Source: an uncultured Alphaproteobacteria bacterium (GTDB lineage Bacteria > Pseudomonadota > Alphaproteobacteria > Micropepsales > Micropepsaceae). From it: DNA of 64,000 nucleotides. The stretch is from the NCBI GenBank assembly GCA_903897605.1, contig CAIUCH010000031.1:40253-104252 (forward strand). The letters are read 5' to 3'. The stretch's first letter is position 1; every line of letters starts with the position of its first letter. This document shows positions 45,535 through 56,430 of the stretch, piece after piece. Made by a program: the position numbers and the translations under genes. The notes under the pieces were generated by a model. That model was not told the origin of the DNA and searched no databases. It was given only the letters and a program-made list of their open reading frames with translations.

Positions 45535-45798
45535 ATGAAAATGCACATGGAGCTGGACATGACGCCCGAGGAAGCCCGGGCCATGATGGGCTTGCCGGAT
45601 GTGGCGCCGCTGCAAAAACAGATGCTGGACGACATGCGGGCACGGATGACCCGCGCCATGGAAGCCGGCGACATGGAAAGCCTGATGCGGGTTTGGACGC
45701 CATTGGGGGGGGCCGAGGCCTTCAGCCAATTCCAGAAATTCCTTTGGGACAGCGCCGGAATGATGGCCCGGGGCGGCAAGGCGAAGGATAAGCCCTGA
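45535..45798 (+). CDS. DUF6489-like small protein
   Basis: The protein has 87 residues, Met-rich and acidic/basic mixed (MKMHMELDMTPEEARAMMGL, KQMLDDMRARMTRAMEAGDM, LMRVWTPLGGAEAFSQFQKF). It matches the alphaproteobacterial DUF6489 pattern. Mostly helical, no membrane segment. CAGGGGGATTTACC upstream gives the ribosome-binding site. It ends two bases before mnmE and is probably co-transcribed. Function unknown. Confidence 0.75.
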   Translation: MKMHMELDMTPEEARAMMGLPDVAPLQKQMLDDMRARMTRAMEAGDMESLMRVWTPLGGAEAFSQFQKFLWDSAGMMARGGKAKDKP

Positions 45799-45800
45799 CC

Positions 45801-47108
45801 TTGGCGGCCAAAGACGGGCAGACCATCTACGCCCTGGCGAGCGCCCCCGGCCGGTCGGGAGTGGCGGTGGTGCGGGTTTCCGGCCCCGGCGCCGGGCCCG
45901 CGCTGACCGCGTTGGCGGGGGGATTGCCCAAGCCCCGGGCCGCGACCCTTCGAACCCTGCGGCACGGCAAGGTCGATATAGACCGCGCCCTGGTGTTGTG
46001 GTTTCCAGCGCCGCACAGCTTTACGGGCGAGGATGTCGCGGAATTCCATCTTCACGGCGGGCGGGCGGTGCGCGAGAGCCTGTTCGCGGCGCTGGCGGAT
46101 CTGGGCCAAAGACCTGCGGAACCGGGTGAGTTTTCACGGCGTGCGGTCGAGCATGGACGGCTGGATCTGACCCGCGCCGAAGCCATTGCCGATCTGGTGG
46201 ATGCGGAAACCCCGGCCCAGCTGCGCCAGGCGCTGCGCCAATATGACGGCGCCCTGGCCGAACTCTATGAAGGCTGGCGCGCGGCCCTGATCGGGGCATT
46301 GGGACGGGCCGAAGCGGCGATCGACTTCTCCGATGATGGCGTTGGTGAAGCCGAATTCGCCGGCGCGCGCGCCCAGGCCGCCAGTATTATCGATGCGCTT
46401 CAGAAGCATTTGGACGATGCGCGGCGCGGTGAAGCCCTGCGCGAAGGCTTCCGGCTTGCCATTGTCGGGGCCCCCAATGCCGGAAAAAGCTCGCTGATCA
46501 ACGCTCTGGTGCAGCGCGAAGCGGCGATCGTCTCGGAGGTGCCTGGCACCACCCGCGATGTGATCGAGCTGCGGCTCAATTTGGGCGGCTATCTGGTGCA
46601 TGTCGCCGACACCGCGGGATTGCGCCAGACTTCCGACGCGGTCGAGGCGGAAGGCGTGCGCCGGGCGTTGGCCCAGGCCCAGGCCAGCGACCTGGTTTTG
46701 CTGCTGCGGGACGGAACTGCTCCGTACACGGATCACCTAGGCGTGACGCCGGATCTGATCGTGTGGAATAAAAACGATCTGCCAGGTTTTCAGAAACGCG
46801 ATGGCCTCTCTCTGTCGCTCAAAAGCGGGGAAGGCCTGGCCCAATTGATCGAAACGCTTACCGCCACGGTATCCGAACGTCTGGAAACAAAGGGCGAAGC
46901 CCCTGTCCTGACCCGGCCGCGCCACCGCGAGGCGTTGAAGCAGGCACTGGATTGTCTGCGCCATGCCCTCAGCGCGCCGCAGGATCAGCCGGAGTTGTTT
47001 GCGGAAGATCTGCGGCTGGCGCTGCGCGCCATAGGCCGCATCACCGGCCGGGTCGATGTCGAGGAACTGCTCGACGCGGTGTTTCGCGATTTCTGCATCG
47101 GCAAGTGA
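45801..47108 (+). CDS. mnmE: tRNA modification GTPase MnmE
   Basis: The protein has 435 residues from TTG at 45801. The N-terminal folate-binding domain (IYALASAPGRSGVAVVRVSG; HSFTGEDVAEFHLHGG) is followed by the G domain (GAPNAGKSSLINALVQ, DTAGLRQT, NKND) and the universal C-terminal CIGK. With MnmG it makes 5-carboxymethylaminomethyl-uridine at the tRNA wobble base. Confidence 0.96.
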   Translation: MAAKDGQTIYALASAPGRSGVAVVRVSGPGAGPALTALAGGLPKPRAATLRTLRHGKVDIDRALVLWFPAPHSFTGEDVAEFHLHGGRAVRESLFAALADLGQRPAEPGEFSRRAVEHGRLDLTRAEAIADLVDAETPAQLRQALRQYDGALAELYEGWRAALIGALGRAEAAIDFSDDGVGEAEFAGARAQAASIIDALQKHLDDARRGEALREGFRLAIVGAPNAGKSSLINALVQREAAIVSEVPGTTRDVIELRLNLGGYLVHVADTAGLRQTSDAVEAEGVRRALAQAQASDLVLLLRDGTAPYTDHLGVTPDLIVWNKNDLPGFQKRDGLSLSLKSGEGLAQLIETLTATVSERLETKGEAPVLTRPRHREALKQALDCLRHALSAPQDQPELFAEDLRLALRAIGRITGRVDVEELLDAVFRDFCIGK

Positions 47109-47215
47109 GCCGTGGTGCGCGCCAGCGCGTGAGCAGGACCTGCGAAAACGGCGAACGCCTGAGCGAAAGCGAAGGGCCGTTGCCCTGACAGAGCGATACG
47201 CGTATTTCACCGCGC

Positions 47216-49105
47216 ATGAGCGGTTATGATGTCATCGTGATCGGCGGCGGCCATGCCGGCTGCGAAGCGACGGCGGCGTCGGCCCGCGCGGGCGCCCGTA
47301 CCTTGCTCGTCACCCACAAATTCGAAACCTTGGGCGAAATGTCCTGCAATCCCGCCATCGGCGGGGTCGGCAAAGGCCATCTGGTCCGCGAGATCGATGC
47401 GCTGGATGGATTAATGGGGCGGGTAGCGGACGCGGCCGGCATTCAGTTTCGCCTGCTCAACCGCCGCAAAGGCCCCGCCGTGCGCGGTCCCCGTGCCCAG
47501 GCCGACCGAGCGCTGTATCGCGCCGCGATGCAGGCCGCGCTTGGCGCAATCGCCAATCTGGAGATCCGCGAGGCGGCGGCGGAAGATCTGATTTTGAAGG
47601 ATGGCCGTGTTGTTGGCGTGCGTACTGCGGACGGCGGCGAGATCTTTTCCGCGGCGGTGGTGCTGACCACCGGCACGTTTCTCAATGGCCTCATTCATAT
47701 CGGCGAGACCAAAATCCCCGCCGGGCGCATGAAGGTCACCGACGGGGTGGACGCTCCTTCGCTGGGCCTGTCCAAAACGCTTTACGGCTTCGGGCTGCCG
47801 ATGGGGCGGCTGAAGACCGGCACGCCGCCGCGCCTGGATGGCCGCACCATCGATTGGGCCAGCCTGGAGTCACAGGCCGGTGACGACCCGCCCTTGCCCT
47901 TCTCGTTTCTCACCAAGGCGATCACCACGCCCCAGATCGCCTGCGCCATCACCCGCACCACCTTGCAGACCCATGCGATCATCCGCGCCAACCTGCACCG
48001 GGCGCCGATGTATAGCGGCCAGATTGCGTCTCCCGGACCGCGCTATTGCCCCTCCATCGAGGACAAGGTGAGCCGGTTTGCGGATCGTGAGAGTCATCAG
48101 ATTTTCCTTGAACCAGAAGGACTTAACGACGACACGATCTATCCCAACGGGATTTCCACCTCCCTGCCCCAAGACGTTCAGCTGGCTTTGCTGGCGACCA
48201 TTCCGGGGCTGGAGAAGGCGGTGATCCGCCGGCCCGGCTATGCCATCGAGTATGACTATGTCGACCCCCGGGCCCTCACCCCGGCACTCGAAGTCAGGAA
48301 TGTTCCTGGTCTCTATCTGGCGGGCCAAATCAACGGCACCACGGGCTATGAGGAAGCGGCGGCGCAGGGGTTGATCGCAGGTTTGAATGCCGCCAGGGCA
48401 GCGGGCGGCGGTGTTCCCATCATTCTGGACCGCGCCCAAGCCTATATCGGGGTGATGATCGACGACCTGGTGACCAAGGGGGTCAGCGAGCCCTATCGCA
48501 TGTTTACCTCCCGCGCCGAATACCGCCTCACTTTGCGGGCGGACAATGCCGATCAACGGCTGACGCGGTTAGGAGAAGAAGCCGGGATCGTCGGGCAGGC
48601 ACGGCGCGAGGCCTTCAAGGACAAGCTGGACCGGCTCAATGTTTCACGTGAAACGGTGACCGCTCTCACCCTCACCCCCAGCCAGGCCGCCAAGCAGGGT
48701 CTTACCATCCGGCAGGACGGCGCACGGCGCACGGCTTTGGATCTTCTGAGCCTTCCGCAGGTGGATTTCGCCAGGCTGGCGCAAATCTGGCCGGAACTGA
48801 GCGGATTCGCCCCAGAGATCGTCGAGCAGCTTGAAATTGATGCCCAATATGCCGGTTATCTGGACCGCCAGGATGCCGATATTCTGGCGTTCCGGCGGGA
48901 TGAAAGCCGGGCCCTGCCCCCGGACCTGGAATATGGCGCGGTGGTCGGCCTCTCCAACGAGGTCCGCCAGAAGCTTGAGGCTATCCGGCCAGTTACTCTA
49001 GGTCAGGCTGGGCGCATAGAAGGCGTCACTTCGGCGGCCCTCACTTTGGTCCTTGCTCATGTCAAAGGCAGAGCTAGAAGCCGCAACGAGTCGAAGCGTG
49101 CCTGA
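47216..49105 (+). CDS. mnmG: tRNA uridine-5-carboxymethylaminomethyl synthesis enzyme MnmG
   Basis: The protein has 629 residues. [20 protein letters not shown] is the FAD site; [56 protein letters not shown] and [20 protein letters not shown] follow. It works as a complex with MnmE. A parS site is embedded in its coding sequence (codons NVSRET). Its end overlaps rsmG by 47 bases. Confidence 0.97.
   Translation: MSGYDVIVIGGGHAGCEATAASARAGARTLLVTHKFETLGEMSCNPAIGGVGKGHLVREIDALDGLMGRVADAAGIQFRLLNRRKGPAVRGPRAQADRALYRAAMQAALGAIANLEIREAAAEDLILKDGRVVGVRTADGGEIFSAAVVLTTGTFLNGLIHIGETKIPAGRMKVTDGVDAPSLGLSKTLYGFGLPMGRLKTGTPPRLDGRTIDWASLESQAGDDPPLPFSFLTKAITTPQIACAITRTTLQTHAIIRANLHRAPMYSGQIASPGPRYCPSIEDKVSRFADRESHQIFLEPEGLNDDTIYPNGISTSLPQDVQLALLATIPGLEKAVIRRPGYAIEYDYVDPRALTPALEVRNVPGLYLAGQINGTTGYEEAAAQGLIAGLNAARAAGGGVPIILDRAQAYIGVMIDDLVTKGVSEPYRMFTSRAEYRLTLRADNADQRLTRLGEEAGIVGQARREAFKDKLDRLNVSRETVTALTLTPSQAAKQGLTIRQDGARRTALDLLSLPQVDFARLAQIWPELSGFAPEIVEQLEIDAQYAGYLDRQDADILAFRRDESRALPPDLEYGAVVGLSNEVRQKLEAIRPVTLGQAGRIEGVTSAALTLVLAHVKGRARSRNESKRA
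48640..48655. promoter_or_regulatory. parS: parS site 1 (inside mnmG)
   Basis: TGTTTCACGTGAAACG matches the chromosomal parS consensus TGTTTCACGTGAAACA at 15 of 16 bases, with the full 14-bp palindrome. ParB loads here. It lies 1.9 kb upstream of parB, inside the reading frame of mnmG. Confidence 0.9.
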
Positions 49106-49784
49106 ATCCAGCTTTGGCGCCGAGGAATTTGCCGCCGCCACGGGTGTTTCACGTGAAACACTGATGCGCTTCCAACGCTACGCGGACCTTCTGCTGGACT
49201 GGAATTCCCGCCACAATCTGGTTTCCCCGGGTTCCCTGGAAGACCTTTGGCGGCGGCATTTCTGGGATTCGGCCCAACTGGCGCCCCTGGTTCCTTCCAC
49301 CGCCGGAACCCTGGCGGATTTGGGCTCCGGAGCGGGGTTTCCGGGCCTGGTGTTGGCGGAACTGCTGCGGAACCGGGTTCGGGTAACTTTGTTTGAAGCA
49401 ACCGCCAAGAAATGCGCTTTCCTGGCCGCCGCCGCCAAGACGATGGATTTGACCGTCGCAATTGAGAACCGGCGGATGGAAGAAGGCTCCAAAGATCATT
49501 TCGATGTCGTCACGGCCAGGGCCTGCGCGCCCTTGCCCAAACTGCTTGGGTATGCACAGCATTTCCTGGGACCGAACAGTGTTTGTCTGTTCCTGAAAGG
49601 TCAAAATGTGGGGTCCGAATTGACGGAAGCCCATAAATCTTGGATTATGGGAGTCAGGCAGATCCCTAGCCTGACGGACCCATCCGGCGTCATATTGGAG
49701 TTGAGGGAGCTGTCGTCTCATGACCGAACCCCGCAAAAAACCGCGCGTGCTGGTCGTCGCCAACCAGAAGGGCGGCGTCGGTAA
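49059..49784 (+). CDS. rsmG: 16S rRNA (guanine527-N7)-methyltransferase
   Basis: The protein is about 241 residues from the ATG at 49059. [56 protein letters not shown] (SAM site) and [16 protein letters not shown] identify RsmG. The C-terminus is unusually long: the last 22 codons run into parA (overlap 65 bases) and are Arg-rich. A parS site is encoded in VSRETL. Confidence 0.95.
   Translation: MSKAELEAATSRSVPESSFGAEEFAAATGVSRETLMRFQRYADLLLDWNSRHNLVSPGSLEDLWRRHFWDSAQLAPLVPSTAGTLADLGSGAGFPGLVLAELLRNRVRVTLFEATAKKCAFLAAAAKTMDLTVAIENRRMEEGSKDHFDVVTARACAPLPKLLGYAQHFLGPNSVCLFLKGQNVGSELTEAHKSWIMGVRQIPSLTDPSGVILELRELSSHDRTPQKTARAGRRQPEGRRR
49145..49160. promoter_or_regulatory. parS: parS site 2 (inside rsmG), perfect
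   Basis: TGTTTCACGTGAAACA is a perfect 16-bp parS palindrome, 575 bases upstream of parA. Both parS sites encode VSRET, although the proteins differ. Confidence 0.95.
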
Positions 49785-50529
49785 GACCACCACCGCGATC
49801 AATCTGAGCACCGCCCTCGCCGCCATCGGCGAGCCGACCCTGGTGATCGATATCGATCCGCAAGGCAACGCTTCGACCGGGCTGGGCATTCCCAGGTCCG
49901 CCCGCGCGATCACGACCTATGACGTGCTGATGGGCGAAGCCAAGCTGGCGGACGCCATCCTGCCGACCCGGATTCCATTGCTGTCGCTGGTCCCCTCCAC
50001 CGTGGATCTGTCCGGCGCCGAGCTGGAATTGATCGACAAGCCGCGCCGCAACTTCATCTTGAAGGACGCGCTGGCGGAATATTCCGCACACGGATCAACT
50101 CAATTCTCTTATGTGCTGATCGATTGCCCCCCTTCCCTCACGCTTCTTACCGTCAATGCGATGTGCGCCGCCGACGCGGTGATGGTGCCGCTGCAATGCG
50201 AGTTCTTCGCGCTGGAAGGATTGAGCCAGCTGCTCAAGACCATCGATCTGGTGCGCGCCAATCTCAATCCGACTTTGGAAATCCAGGGCATTGTCCTCAC
50301 CATGTTCGACAAGCGCAACAAATTGTCGGACCAGGTCGCCGCCGATGTGCGCCAGAATATGGGCGTGAAAGTTTACAACACCGTGATCCCGCGCAATGTG
50401 CGGATCTCCGAAGCGCCAAGTCACGGCGTGCCGGCGCTGGTTTACGATCTGCGCTGTCCGGGCAGCCAGGCCTACATCAAGCTTGCGGGCGAATTGATTC
50501 AACGCGAACGGATTGGGGCGGCGGCATGA
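49720..50529 (+). CDS. parA: chromosome partitioning ATPase ParA
   Basis: The protein has 269 residues. The deviant Walker A is [18 protein letters not shown], followed by IDIDPQGNASTGLG, LIDCPPSLTLLTVNAM and LTMFDKRNKLSDQV. It forms the gradient that moves ParB-parS complexes. It overlaps rsmG by 65 bases and parB by four (ATGA). Confidence 0.97.
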   Translation: MTEPRKKPRVLVVANQKGGVGKTTTAINLSTALAAIGEPTLVIDIDPQGNASTGLGIPRSARAITTYDVLMGEAKLADAILPTRIPLLSLVPSTVDLSGAELELIDKPRRNFILKDALAEYSAHGSTQFSYVLIDCPPSLTLLTVNAMCAADAVMVPLQCEFFALEGLSQLLKTIDLVRANLNPTLEIQGIVLTMFDKRNKLSDQVAADVRQNMGVKVYNTVIPRNVRISEAPSHGVPALVYDLRCPGSQAYIKLAGELIQRERIGAAA

Positions 50530-51386
50530 CTCCCAAGGAAGAGCGCCCGCGCGGTTTGGGCCGCGGTCTGTCGGCGCTGATCGGCGACGAAGCGGTACCG
50601 ACGCGGGGCGAGGCCGCAATCAGAGCGGCGACACGCAGTCTGCCGATCGCGTTTCTCAGGCCCGGAAAATTCCAACCGCGCAAGAATTTCGCGGACGAGG
50701 CGCTCTCCGAACTCGCGGCTTCGGTGAAAGAGAAAGGCGTGCTCACGCCCATTCTGGTGCGTCCGCTTGGCCCCGACGCTTATGAAATCGTGGCGGGCGA
50801 ACGGCGCTGGCGCGCCGCCCAGATGGCAAAGCTCCATGACGTGCCGGTGGTGGTGCGCGAGCTGGCCGACGCCGAGGCGCTGGAAATCGCCATCATCGAG
50901 AATGTCCAGCGCGCCGACCTCAATGTCATCGAAGAGGCTGCCGCCTATCAGGAGTTGATCGACCGGTTCGGGCGCACCCAGGAGCAGGTGGCACGGGATG
51001 TCGGCAAGAGCCGGCCCCACATCGCGAACACCATTCGCCTGCTGCGCCTGCCGGATTCGGTCAAAGCGCTGCTGCAGGAAGGAAAGCTGACGGCAGGCCA
51101 TGCCCGAACATTGTTAAGCGCGCCTGATCCGGAGGCCGCAGCCTGGGATATTCTCGCCGGAAAAATGACTGTGCGTCAGGCCGAACAGCGCACAGCCAGA
51201 AAAGCCAAGCCCGGTGGAAAAGTCGCCAAAGACCCCAACATCGTGGACCTGGAAACCAGCATTTCCAACCAGTTAGGTCTGAAAACCCAGATCATCCACA
51301 AAGGGGATAAAGGTGGGGAAGTCCGGATCTTCTATGGCAGCTTGGAGCAGCTGGACGAAATCACCCGCCGGCTGAGCCGCCGCTAA
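50526..51386 (+). CDS. parB: chromosome partitioning protein ParB (CTPase clamp)
   Basis: The protein has 286 residues from ATG at 50526. [13 protein letters not shown] is the ParA-contacting N-terminus, [20 protein letters not shown] and [20 protein letters not shown] form the CTP-binding part, and [20 protein letters not shown] is the helix-turn-helix for parS. The C-terminal dimer domain ends at ITRRLSRR. It converges with hisA, overlapping four bases. Confidence 0.97.
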   Translation: MTPKEERPRGLGRGLSALIGDEAVPTRGEAAIRAATRSLPIAFLRPGKFQPRKNFADEALSELAASVKEKGVLTPILVRPLGPDAYEIVAGERRWRAAQMAKLHDVPVVVRELADAEALEIAIIENVQRADLNVIEEAAAYQELIDRFGRTQEQVARDVGKSRPHIANTIRLLRLPDSVKALLQEGKLTAGHARTLLSAPDPEAAAWDILAGKMTVRQAEQRTARKAKPGGKVAKDPNIVDLETSISNQLGLKTQIIHKGDKGGEVRIFYGSLEQLDEITRRLSRR

Positions 51387-52111
51387 GTCGCACCTGCGAC
51401 CTTTAGCGCTTCGGCGGGATCGATCCGCCCATCATATAGCGCCCGGCCCACCACCACGCCTTCGATATTGGCTACCCCCGCCGCCATCAGCGCCTCGATG
51501 TCCGCCAGCGACCCCACGCCACCCGACGCGATCACCGGAATGGACAAGGCGCGGGCGAGGGCGGCAGTCGCTTTCACATTCACGCCCTGCAGCAATCCGT
51601 CACCGTCAATGTCGGTGAAGAGCAGGGCGGCGACGCCGGCATCCTCGAACCTCTTGCCCAATTCCACCGGCGTCAATTCGCTGATTTCGGCCCAGCCCTG
51701 GGTGGCAATTTTTCCGCCTTTGGCATCGGCCCCGACCACAATGCGGCCGGGATGGGCGCGCGCGGCCTCTTTCACGAAAGCCGGATCGGTCAGCGCCGCG
51801 GTGCCCAGGATGACGCGGGTGATGCCCGCTTCCAGCCATGCATTCACTGCCGCGCGATCGCGGATGCCGCCGCCCAATTGAATCGGCAGATCGATGGCGG
51901 CGCGGATGGATTTGATCGCATCCGCATTGGCGCTGCGGCCTTCAAAGGCGCCGTTCAGATCGACGCAATGCAACCAGTGGAATCCCTGCGCCTTGAAGCG
52001 TCTGGCTTGGGCGGCGGGATCGGGATTGAACACGGTGGCATCTTCCATGATGCCGCGCTTCAGCCGCACGCACTGGCCGTCTTTCAGATCGATGGCGGGA
52101 AAAATAATCAC
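51383..52111 (-). CDS. hisA: phosphoribosyl-ProFAR isomerase
   Basis: The protein has 242 residues. [19 protein letters not shown] with the catalytic Asp, [36 protein letters not shown] with the second Asp and [19 protein letters not shown] define HisA. Fourth step of histidine synthesis. Only hisH and hisA of the pathway are in the window. Confidence 0.96.
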   Translation of the reverse strand: MIIFPAIDLKDGQCVRLKRGIMEDATVFNPDPAAQARRFKAQGFHWLHCVDLNGAFEGRSANADAIKSIRAAIDLPIQLGGGIRDRAAVNAWLEAGITRVILGTAALTDPAFVKEAARAHPGRIVVGADAKGGKIATQGWAEISELTPVELGKRFEDAGVAALLFTDIDGDGLLQGVNVKATAALARALSIPVIASGGVGSLADIEALMAAGVANIEGVVVGRALYDGRIDPAEALKVAGAT

Positions 52112-52746
52112 GGCTTCCAGCTCAGGAAATTGCCCAGGATTTTCAGGCCCACGCCTTGGCTCTTCTCGGGATGAAATTGCGTGCCCACGATGTTGTCGCG
52201 GCCGATCGCGGCGGTGACTGCGCCGCCATAGCTGGTGGTGGCCAAAAGATGCGCGACATTCTGGGGCTTCATCTCGAAGCCGTGGACGAAATAGGCGTTG
52301 GCGTTCGGCTCCAGTCCGGCGAACAAGGGATGGTTCTGAACCGGCTCGATCTCGTTCCAGCCCATATGCGGGATCTTGAGGATCGGATCGGACGGCAGCA
52401 GCGGCAGCACTTCACCGCCGATCCAGCCCAGCCCCTTGTGGTTTCCGAATTCGCGGCCTGCTGTTGCCATCAGCTGCATGCCGACACAGATGCCCAGGAT
52501 CGGCTTGCCGTCCTGGATCACGCTCTGCGTCAAGGCTTCGATCATGCCGGGCACCGCGCCCAGGCCGCGCATGCAATCGGCGAAGGCGCCGACACCGGGC
52601 AGGATGATGCGTTCGGATTTGCGCACCACCTCCGGATCGGCGGTGACGACGATTTCATGACCGTTGGTTTCCTGGGCGGCGCGCGACAGCGCCTTCGCTG
52701 CCGAAGCGATGTTGCCCGAACCGTAATCGATCAATGCGGCGCGCAT
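52108..52746 (-). CDS. hisH: imidazole glycerol phosphate synthase glutaminase subunit
   Basis: The protein has 212 residues. The class I glutaminase triad is visible: Cys in [15 protein letters not shown], His and Glu in [14 protein letters not shown]. The start [17 protein letters not shown] and [12 protein letters not shown] are typical. It supplies ammonia to HisF, which is not nearby. It overlaps hisA by four bases. Confidence 0.96.
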   Translation of the reverse strand: MRAALIDYGSGNIASAAKALSRAAQETNGHEIVVTADPEVVRKSERIILPGVGAFADCMRGLGAVPGMIEALTQSVIQDGKPILGICVGMQLMATAGREFGNHKGLGWIGGEVLPLLPSDPILKIPHMGWNEIEPVQNHPLFAGLEPNANAYFVHGFEMKPQNVAHLLATTSYGGAVTAAIGRDNIVGTQFHPEKSQGVGLKILGNFLSWKP

Positions 52747-52861
52747 GCGGAATGTCCAAAAGCGCGCGCTCTATAGCGGCTTGAAAGCAGTTTGTCATGG
52801 CTTGGCGCGGGCAGGGCGGTCTTGCGGCTATCGCGTGGGCGGCCAATTCGCTGACGGTCGA

Positions 52862-54664
52862 TCAGTTATCGTCCATTTTCAGCGCGGCAATGAAGGCTTC
52901 CTGGGGGATGTCCACCTTGCCGAACTGGCGCATCTTCTTCTTGCCCTCTTTCTGCTTGTCGAGGAGCTTGCGCTTGCGGCTGATGTCGCCGCCATAGCAT
53001 TTCGCGGTGACGTCCTTGCGCAGCGCCGACAGGGTTTCGCGCGCGATCACTTTGCCGCCGATCGCGGCCTGGATCGGGATCTTGAACATGTGGCGTGGGA
53101 TCAAGTCCTTCAGCTTTTCGCACATCGCCCGGCCTCGGCCTTCGGCACGCTGGCGGTTGACGATCATCGACAGCGCATCCACCGGTTCGTCATTGACCAG
53201 GATCGACATCTTCACCAGATCGCCTTCTTCATATTTCTCGATGTGATAATCGAAGCTGGCATAGCCGCGCGAAACCGATTTCAGCCGGTCATAGAAATCG
53301 AACACCACTTCGTTGAGCGGCAGCATATAGATCACCATGGCGCGGCTGCCGGCATAGGTGAGTTCGACTTGCCGCCCGCGCCGGTCCTCGCACAATTTCA
53401 AAACCGATCCCAGATATTCGTCCGGCACCAGGATGGTCGCCTTGATCCAGGGCTCTTCGATGCGATCGATATAAGTCACTTCCGGCATGTCGGCCGGATT
53501 GTGCAGCTCCTTCATCGAGCCGTCATTCATGTAGATGTGATAGATCACGCTGGGCGCGGTGGTGATCAGATCGAGATTGAATTCCCGCTCCAGCCGCTCG
53601 CGCACGATCTCCAGATGCAGCAGGCCCAGAAAGCCGCAGCGGAAGCCGAAGCCCAGCGCGGCGGAGGATTCCGTCTCATAGGTGAAGCTGGCATCGTTGA
53701 GATGCAGCCTGCCCAAGGCCTCGCGCAGATCCTCGAACAGCGCCGGATCGACCGGGAAGAGGCCGCAGAATACCACTTGCTGCGCTTTCTTGAAGCCGGG
53801 CAGGGCGATGGGTGTGCCCTTGCGTTCGTCGGTGATGGTGTCGCCGACCTGGGTGTCGGCCACCTGCTTGATCTGGGCGGTGATGAAGCCGACTTCGCCG
53901 GGGCCCAGCCGCTCGACCGGCACGCGCTTGGGGGTGAAGACGCCGATCTGTTCGACCTGATAAACGGCGTCGGCCGCCATCATGCGGATCTTCTGGCCCT
54001 TCTTCAGCTCGCCATCGATGATGCGCACCAGAACGACCACGCCCAGATAGGCGTCGTAATAGGAATCGATCAGCAGCGCCTTCAGTGGCGCCTCCAGCAC
54101 GCCCTTGGGCGGCGGCAGGCGGGTCACGATCGCTTCCAGCACCAGATCGATATTGAGACCGGTCTTGGCCGAGATCGGCACCGCCTCGCTGGCGTCGATC
54201 CCGATCACATCCTCGATCTGCTGCTTGACCCGCTCCGGCTCGGCGGCGGGCAAATCGATCTTGTTGAGGACCGGCACGATCTCCAGCCCGGCATCGATCG
54301 CCTGATAGACATTGGCCAGGGTCTGGGCCTCGACGCCCTGGCTGGCGTCCACCACCAGCAGCGCGCCTTCGCAGGCGGCCAGGCAGCGGCTGACCTCATA
54401 ACCGAAATCGACATGGCCCGGCGTGTCCATCAGGTTCAGGACGTAATCCTTGCCGTCGGCGGCCTTGTAATCCAGCCGCACGGTCTGAGCCTTGATGGTG
54501 ATGCCGCGCTCCCGCTCGATATCCATCGAATCGAGCACCTGATCCTTCATCTCGCGGCTCGTCAGCCCACCGGTGGACTGGATCAGCCGGTCGGCCAGAG
54601 TGGATTTGCCATGGTCGATATGGGCGACGATGGAGAAATTGCGGATTTGGGCGAGATCAGGCAT
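52862..54664 (-). CDS. lepA: elongation factor 4 (LepA)
   Basis: The protein has 600 residues. G1 [16 protein letters not shown]3 [15 protein letters not shown]4 VLNKIDLP, then domain II, and the LepA-specific C-terminal domain ([20 protein letters not shown]). It back-translocates or remodels ribosomes under stress. A long plus-strand frame over this gene is only its shadow. Confidence 0.97.
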   Translation of the reverse strand: MPDLAQIRNFSIVAHIDHGKSTLADRLIQSTGGLTSREMKDQVLDSMDIERERGITIKAQTVRLDYKAADGKDYVLNLMDTPGHVDFGYEVSRCLAACEGALLVVDASQGVEAQTLANVYQAIDAGLEIVPVLNKIDLPAAEPERVKQQIEDVIGIDASEAVPISAKTGLNIDLVLEAIVTRLPPPKGVLEAPLKALLIDSYYDAYLGVVVLVRIIDGELKKGQKIRMMAADAVYQVEQIGVFTPKRVPVERLGPGEVGFITAQIKQVADTQVGDTITDERKGTPIALPGFKKAQQVVFCGLFPVDPALFEDLREALGRLHLNDASFTYETESSAALGFGFRCGFLGLLHLEIVRERLEREFNLDLITTAPSVIYHIYMNDGSMKELHNPADMPEVTYIDRIEEPWIKATILVPDEYLGSVLKLCEDRRGRQVELTYAGSRAMVIYMLPLNEVVFDFYDRLKSVSRGYASFDYHIEKYEEGDLVKMSILVNDEPVDALSMIVNRQRAEGRGRAMCEKLKDLIPRHMFKIPIQAAIGGKVIARETLSALRKDVTAKCYGGDISRKRKLLDKQKEGKKKMRQFGKVDIPQEAFIAALKMDDN

Positions 54665-54785
54665 TTCATCCTTTGGCCTACCGCTGCGCTAACTGAGGCC
54701 GGTGCGGGCGGGGTTTACAGGCCCTTCGCCCTTCCCACAACAGCCGTTTTGCCGGGGCGGTCCGCCATGCCAGACTGGCGCTAAG

Positions 54786-55592
54786 ATGTTGAATTACCTC
54801 TATCTCGACTATGGCGGGAAGCCCAAATACCGCGCCGAGCTGAAATACAGCCTGATTTCGCTGCAGGCGGAACTGGACCCGGCCCGGGCCCGGATCGTGG
54901 TGGCCAGCGACGCGCCGCAGATTTATCGCCATTGGCCGGTGACGGTGATGGATATCGCGCCCCGGATCGGGGAATGGTCGGGCGGGGGGCTTTATTTTCA
55001 TCGCATCAAGCCGGCGCTGGTGCGCCAGGCGCTGGAGCTTTTCGGCGAACCCGTGCTGTTCCTGGATTCCGATTCCATCATCCGCCCCGGCTTTCATGCC
55101 GAGGTGGTGGAAAAGATGGCCGCGTCGGTGGTGATGAACCGGTTCGAGAAGCACAATCCGATTCCGCCGCTCAAGGGATTTCGCACCCGATTGCCGCATC
55201 TGGGCGCCTATCGCTACGACGTCGCCCATAGCTGGATGTACAATAGCGGGCTGATCGGCATGACCACCCGGCACCTGCCGCTGCTCGATGACAGCCTGGC
55301 GATGATCGACGCCTTGATCGGCCGCGCCAAGAAATTTCCCGCCATCGAGCAGTTCGCGTTGTCGGAAGTGCTGCGGCTCAGCCAGACCCCTATCGCCGAG
55401 ATTCACGACAGCTTCCTGCATTACTGGCAGGGACGCCGGCGGATCTACATGGCAAACCAAATCCACAAATCGATTTCCCAGGATTGGGATGATCTGACCC
55501 CACCGACGCAGTGGGCAGAGATGAATTACTGGGACGTGCGCGCCTATAATTATTATCACGGCGTCACCCATGTGATGGAGCTGTTCAAGTGA
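54786..55592 (+). CDS. GT-A-like glycosyltransferase-type hypothetical protein
   Basis: The protein is about 268 residues from ATG at 54786. YLDYGGKPKYRAELKYSLIS, ARIVVASDAP and especially VLFLDSDSIIRPGF with a DxD-type DSDS motif suggest a nucleotide-sugar-transferase fold. SWMYNSGLIGMTTRHLPLLD with NSG resembles acceptor-loop motifs of GT8/GT-like proteins. No signal peptide. It overlaps the next gene by four bases, so the pair probably acts together. Substrate unknown. Confidence 0.65.
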   Translation: MLNYLYLDYGGKPKYRAELKYSLISLQAELDPARARIVVASDAPQIYRHWPVTVMDIAPRIGEWSGGGLYFHRIKPALVRQALELFGEPVLFLDSDSIIRPGFHAEVVEKMAASVVMNRFEKHNPIPPLKGFRTRLPHLGAYRYDVAHSWMYNSGLIGMTTRHLPLLDDSLAMIDALIGRAKKFPAIEQFALSEVLRLSQTPIAEIHDSFLHYWQGRRRIYMANQIHKSISQDWDDLTPPTQWAEMNYWDVRAYNYYHGVTHVMELFK

Positions 55593-56380
55593 GCGCGCCT
55601 GAATTGAAAGAATTGTGGCCGGGGCAATCGGTGCCTTTGCTGAAAGCGTTGCACATCCTCACCCATAATGGCGGGCTGAACGCGGATTCGCGGCGCAAGC
55701 TGAAACAGGTTCAGCATCTGGCGCAGCTGATAAAGCCCGCGATCGATGCCGCGCTGAAGGAAAAGGACCAGCCGGTCTTGGCCGATCTGGGCGCGGGCAA
55801 ATCCTATCTGGGCTTTATTCTCTACGATCTTTATTTCGGTCCCGCCGGACGGGGAAAGGTGCTGGCGGTCGAGGCCCGTCCGGAATTGATCGCGACGGCG
55901 AAAAAGATCGCCTCCGAAAGCGGCTTCGACCGGATGGAATTTATCGAAGGACGCATCGCCGAGGCAACGGCCGGGCCAGTGGATATCGTCACCGCCTTGC
56001 ATGCCTGCGATACCGCCACCGACGAAGCGATCCTGTTCGCGCTGAAGCATGAAGCAAAATATGTCGCGCTGGTACCGTGCTGCCAGGCGGAATTGGCGCG
56101 CGAATTGGAAGGCGCGCATGGCGCGATGGACCAGCTCTGGCGCCATCCGATTCAACGGCGCGAATTCGGCGCCCATCTCACCAATGTGCTGCGCGGCCTT
56201 TATCTGGAGGCGCATGGCTACAAGGTGCGCGTTACCGAACTGACGGGGCTGGAACATTCCCTGAAGAATGAATTCATTTTCGCCGAGCGGCACCAGCGCG
56301 CCAATTCCAAAGCGCGCACCGAGTTTGAGAAACTGTCGAAGGAAATTGGCGCCGCGCCGAAATTGTTGACCCTGGACTAG
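55589..56380 (+). CDS. class I SAM-dependent methyltransferase (Methyltransf_32-like)
   Basis: The protein has 263 residues from GTG. VLADLGAGKSYLGFILYDLY is motif I, VLAVEARPELIATAKKIA motif II, VDIVTALHACDTATDEAILF motif IV and VALVPCCQAELARELEGAHG a Cys-Cys segment known in METTL25/RRNAD1-like enzymes. The N-terminal 60 residues are helical and basic. It is coupled to the GT-like gene upstream. Target unknown. Confidence 0.8.
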   Translation: MSAPELKELWPGQSVPLLKALHILTHNGGLNADSRRKLKQVQHLAQLIKPAIDAALKEKDQPVLADLGAGKSYLGFILYDLYFGPAGRGKVLAVEARPELIATAKKIASESGFDRMEFIEGRIAEATAGPVDIVTALHACDTATDEAILFALKHEAKYVALVPCCQAELARELEGAHGAMDQLWRHPIQRREFGAHLTNVLRGLYLEAHGYKVRVTELTGLEHSLKNEFIFAERHQRANSKARTEFEKLSKEIGAAPKLLTLD

Positions 56381-56430
56381 GTAAGGACGCGCAGCCTCGG
56401 TTTCTCCTCGCCGCGCGCGAATTTCTCTGA

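Noticed and set aside
52745..54784. 679-codon open frame on the plus strand
   Set aside because: It covers lepA in antisense and has typical shadow composition; lepA is certain.
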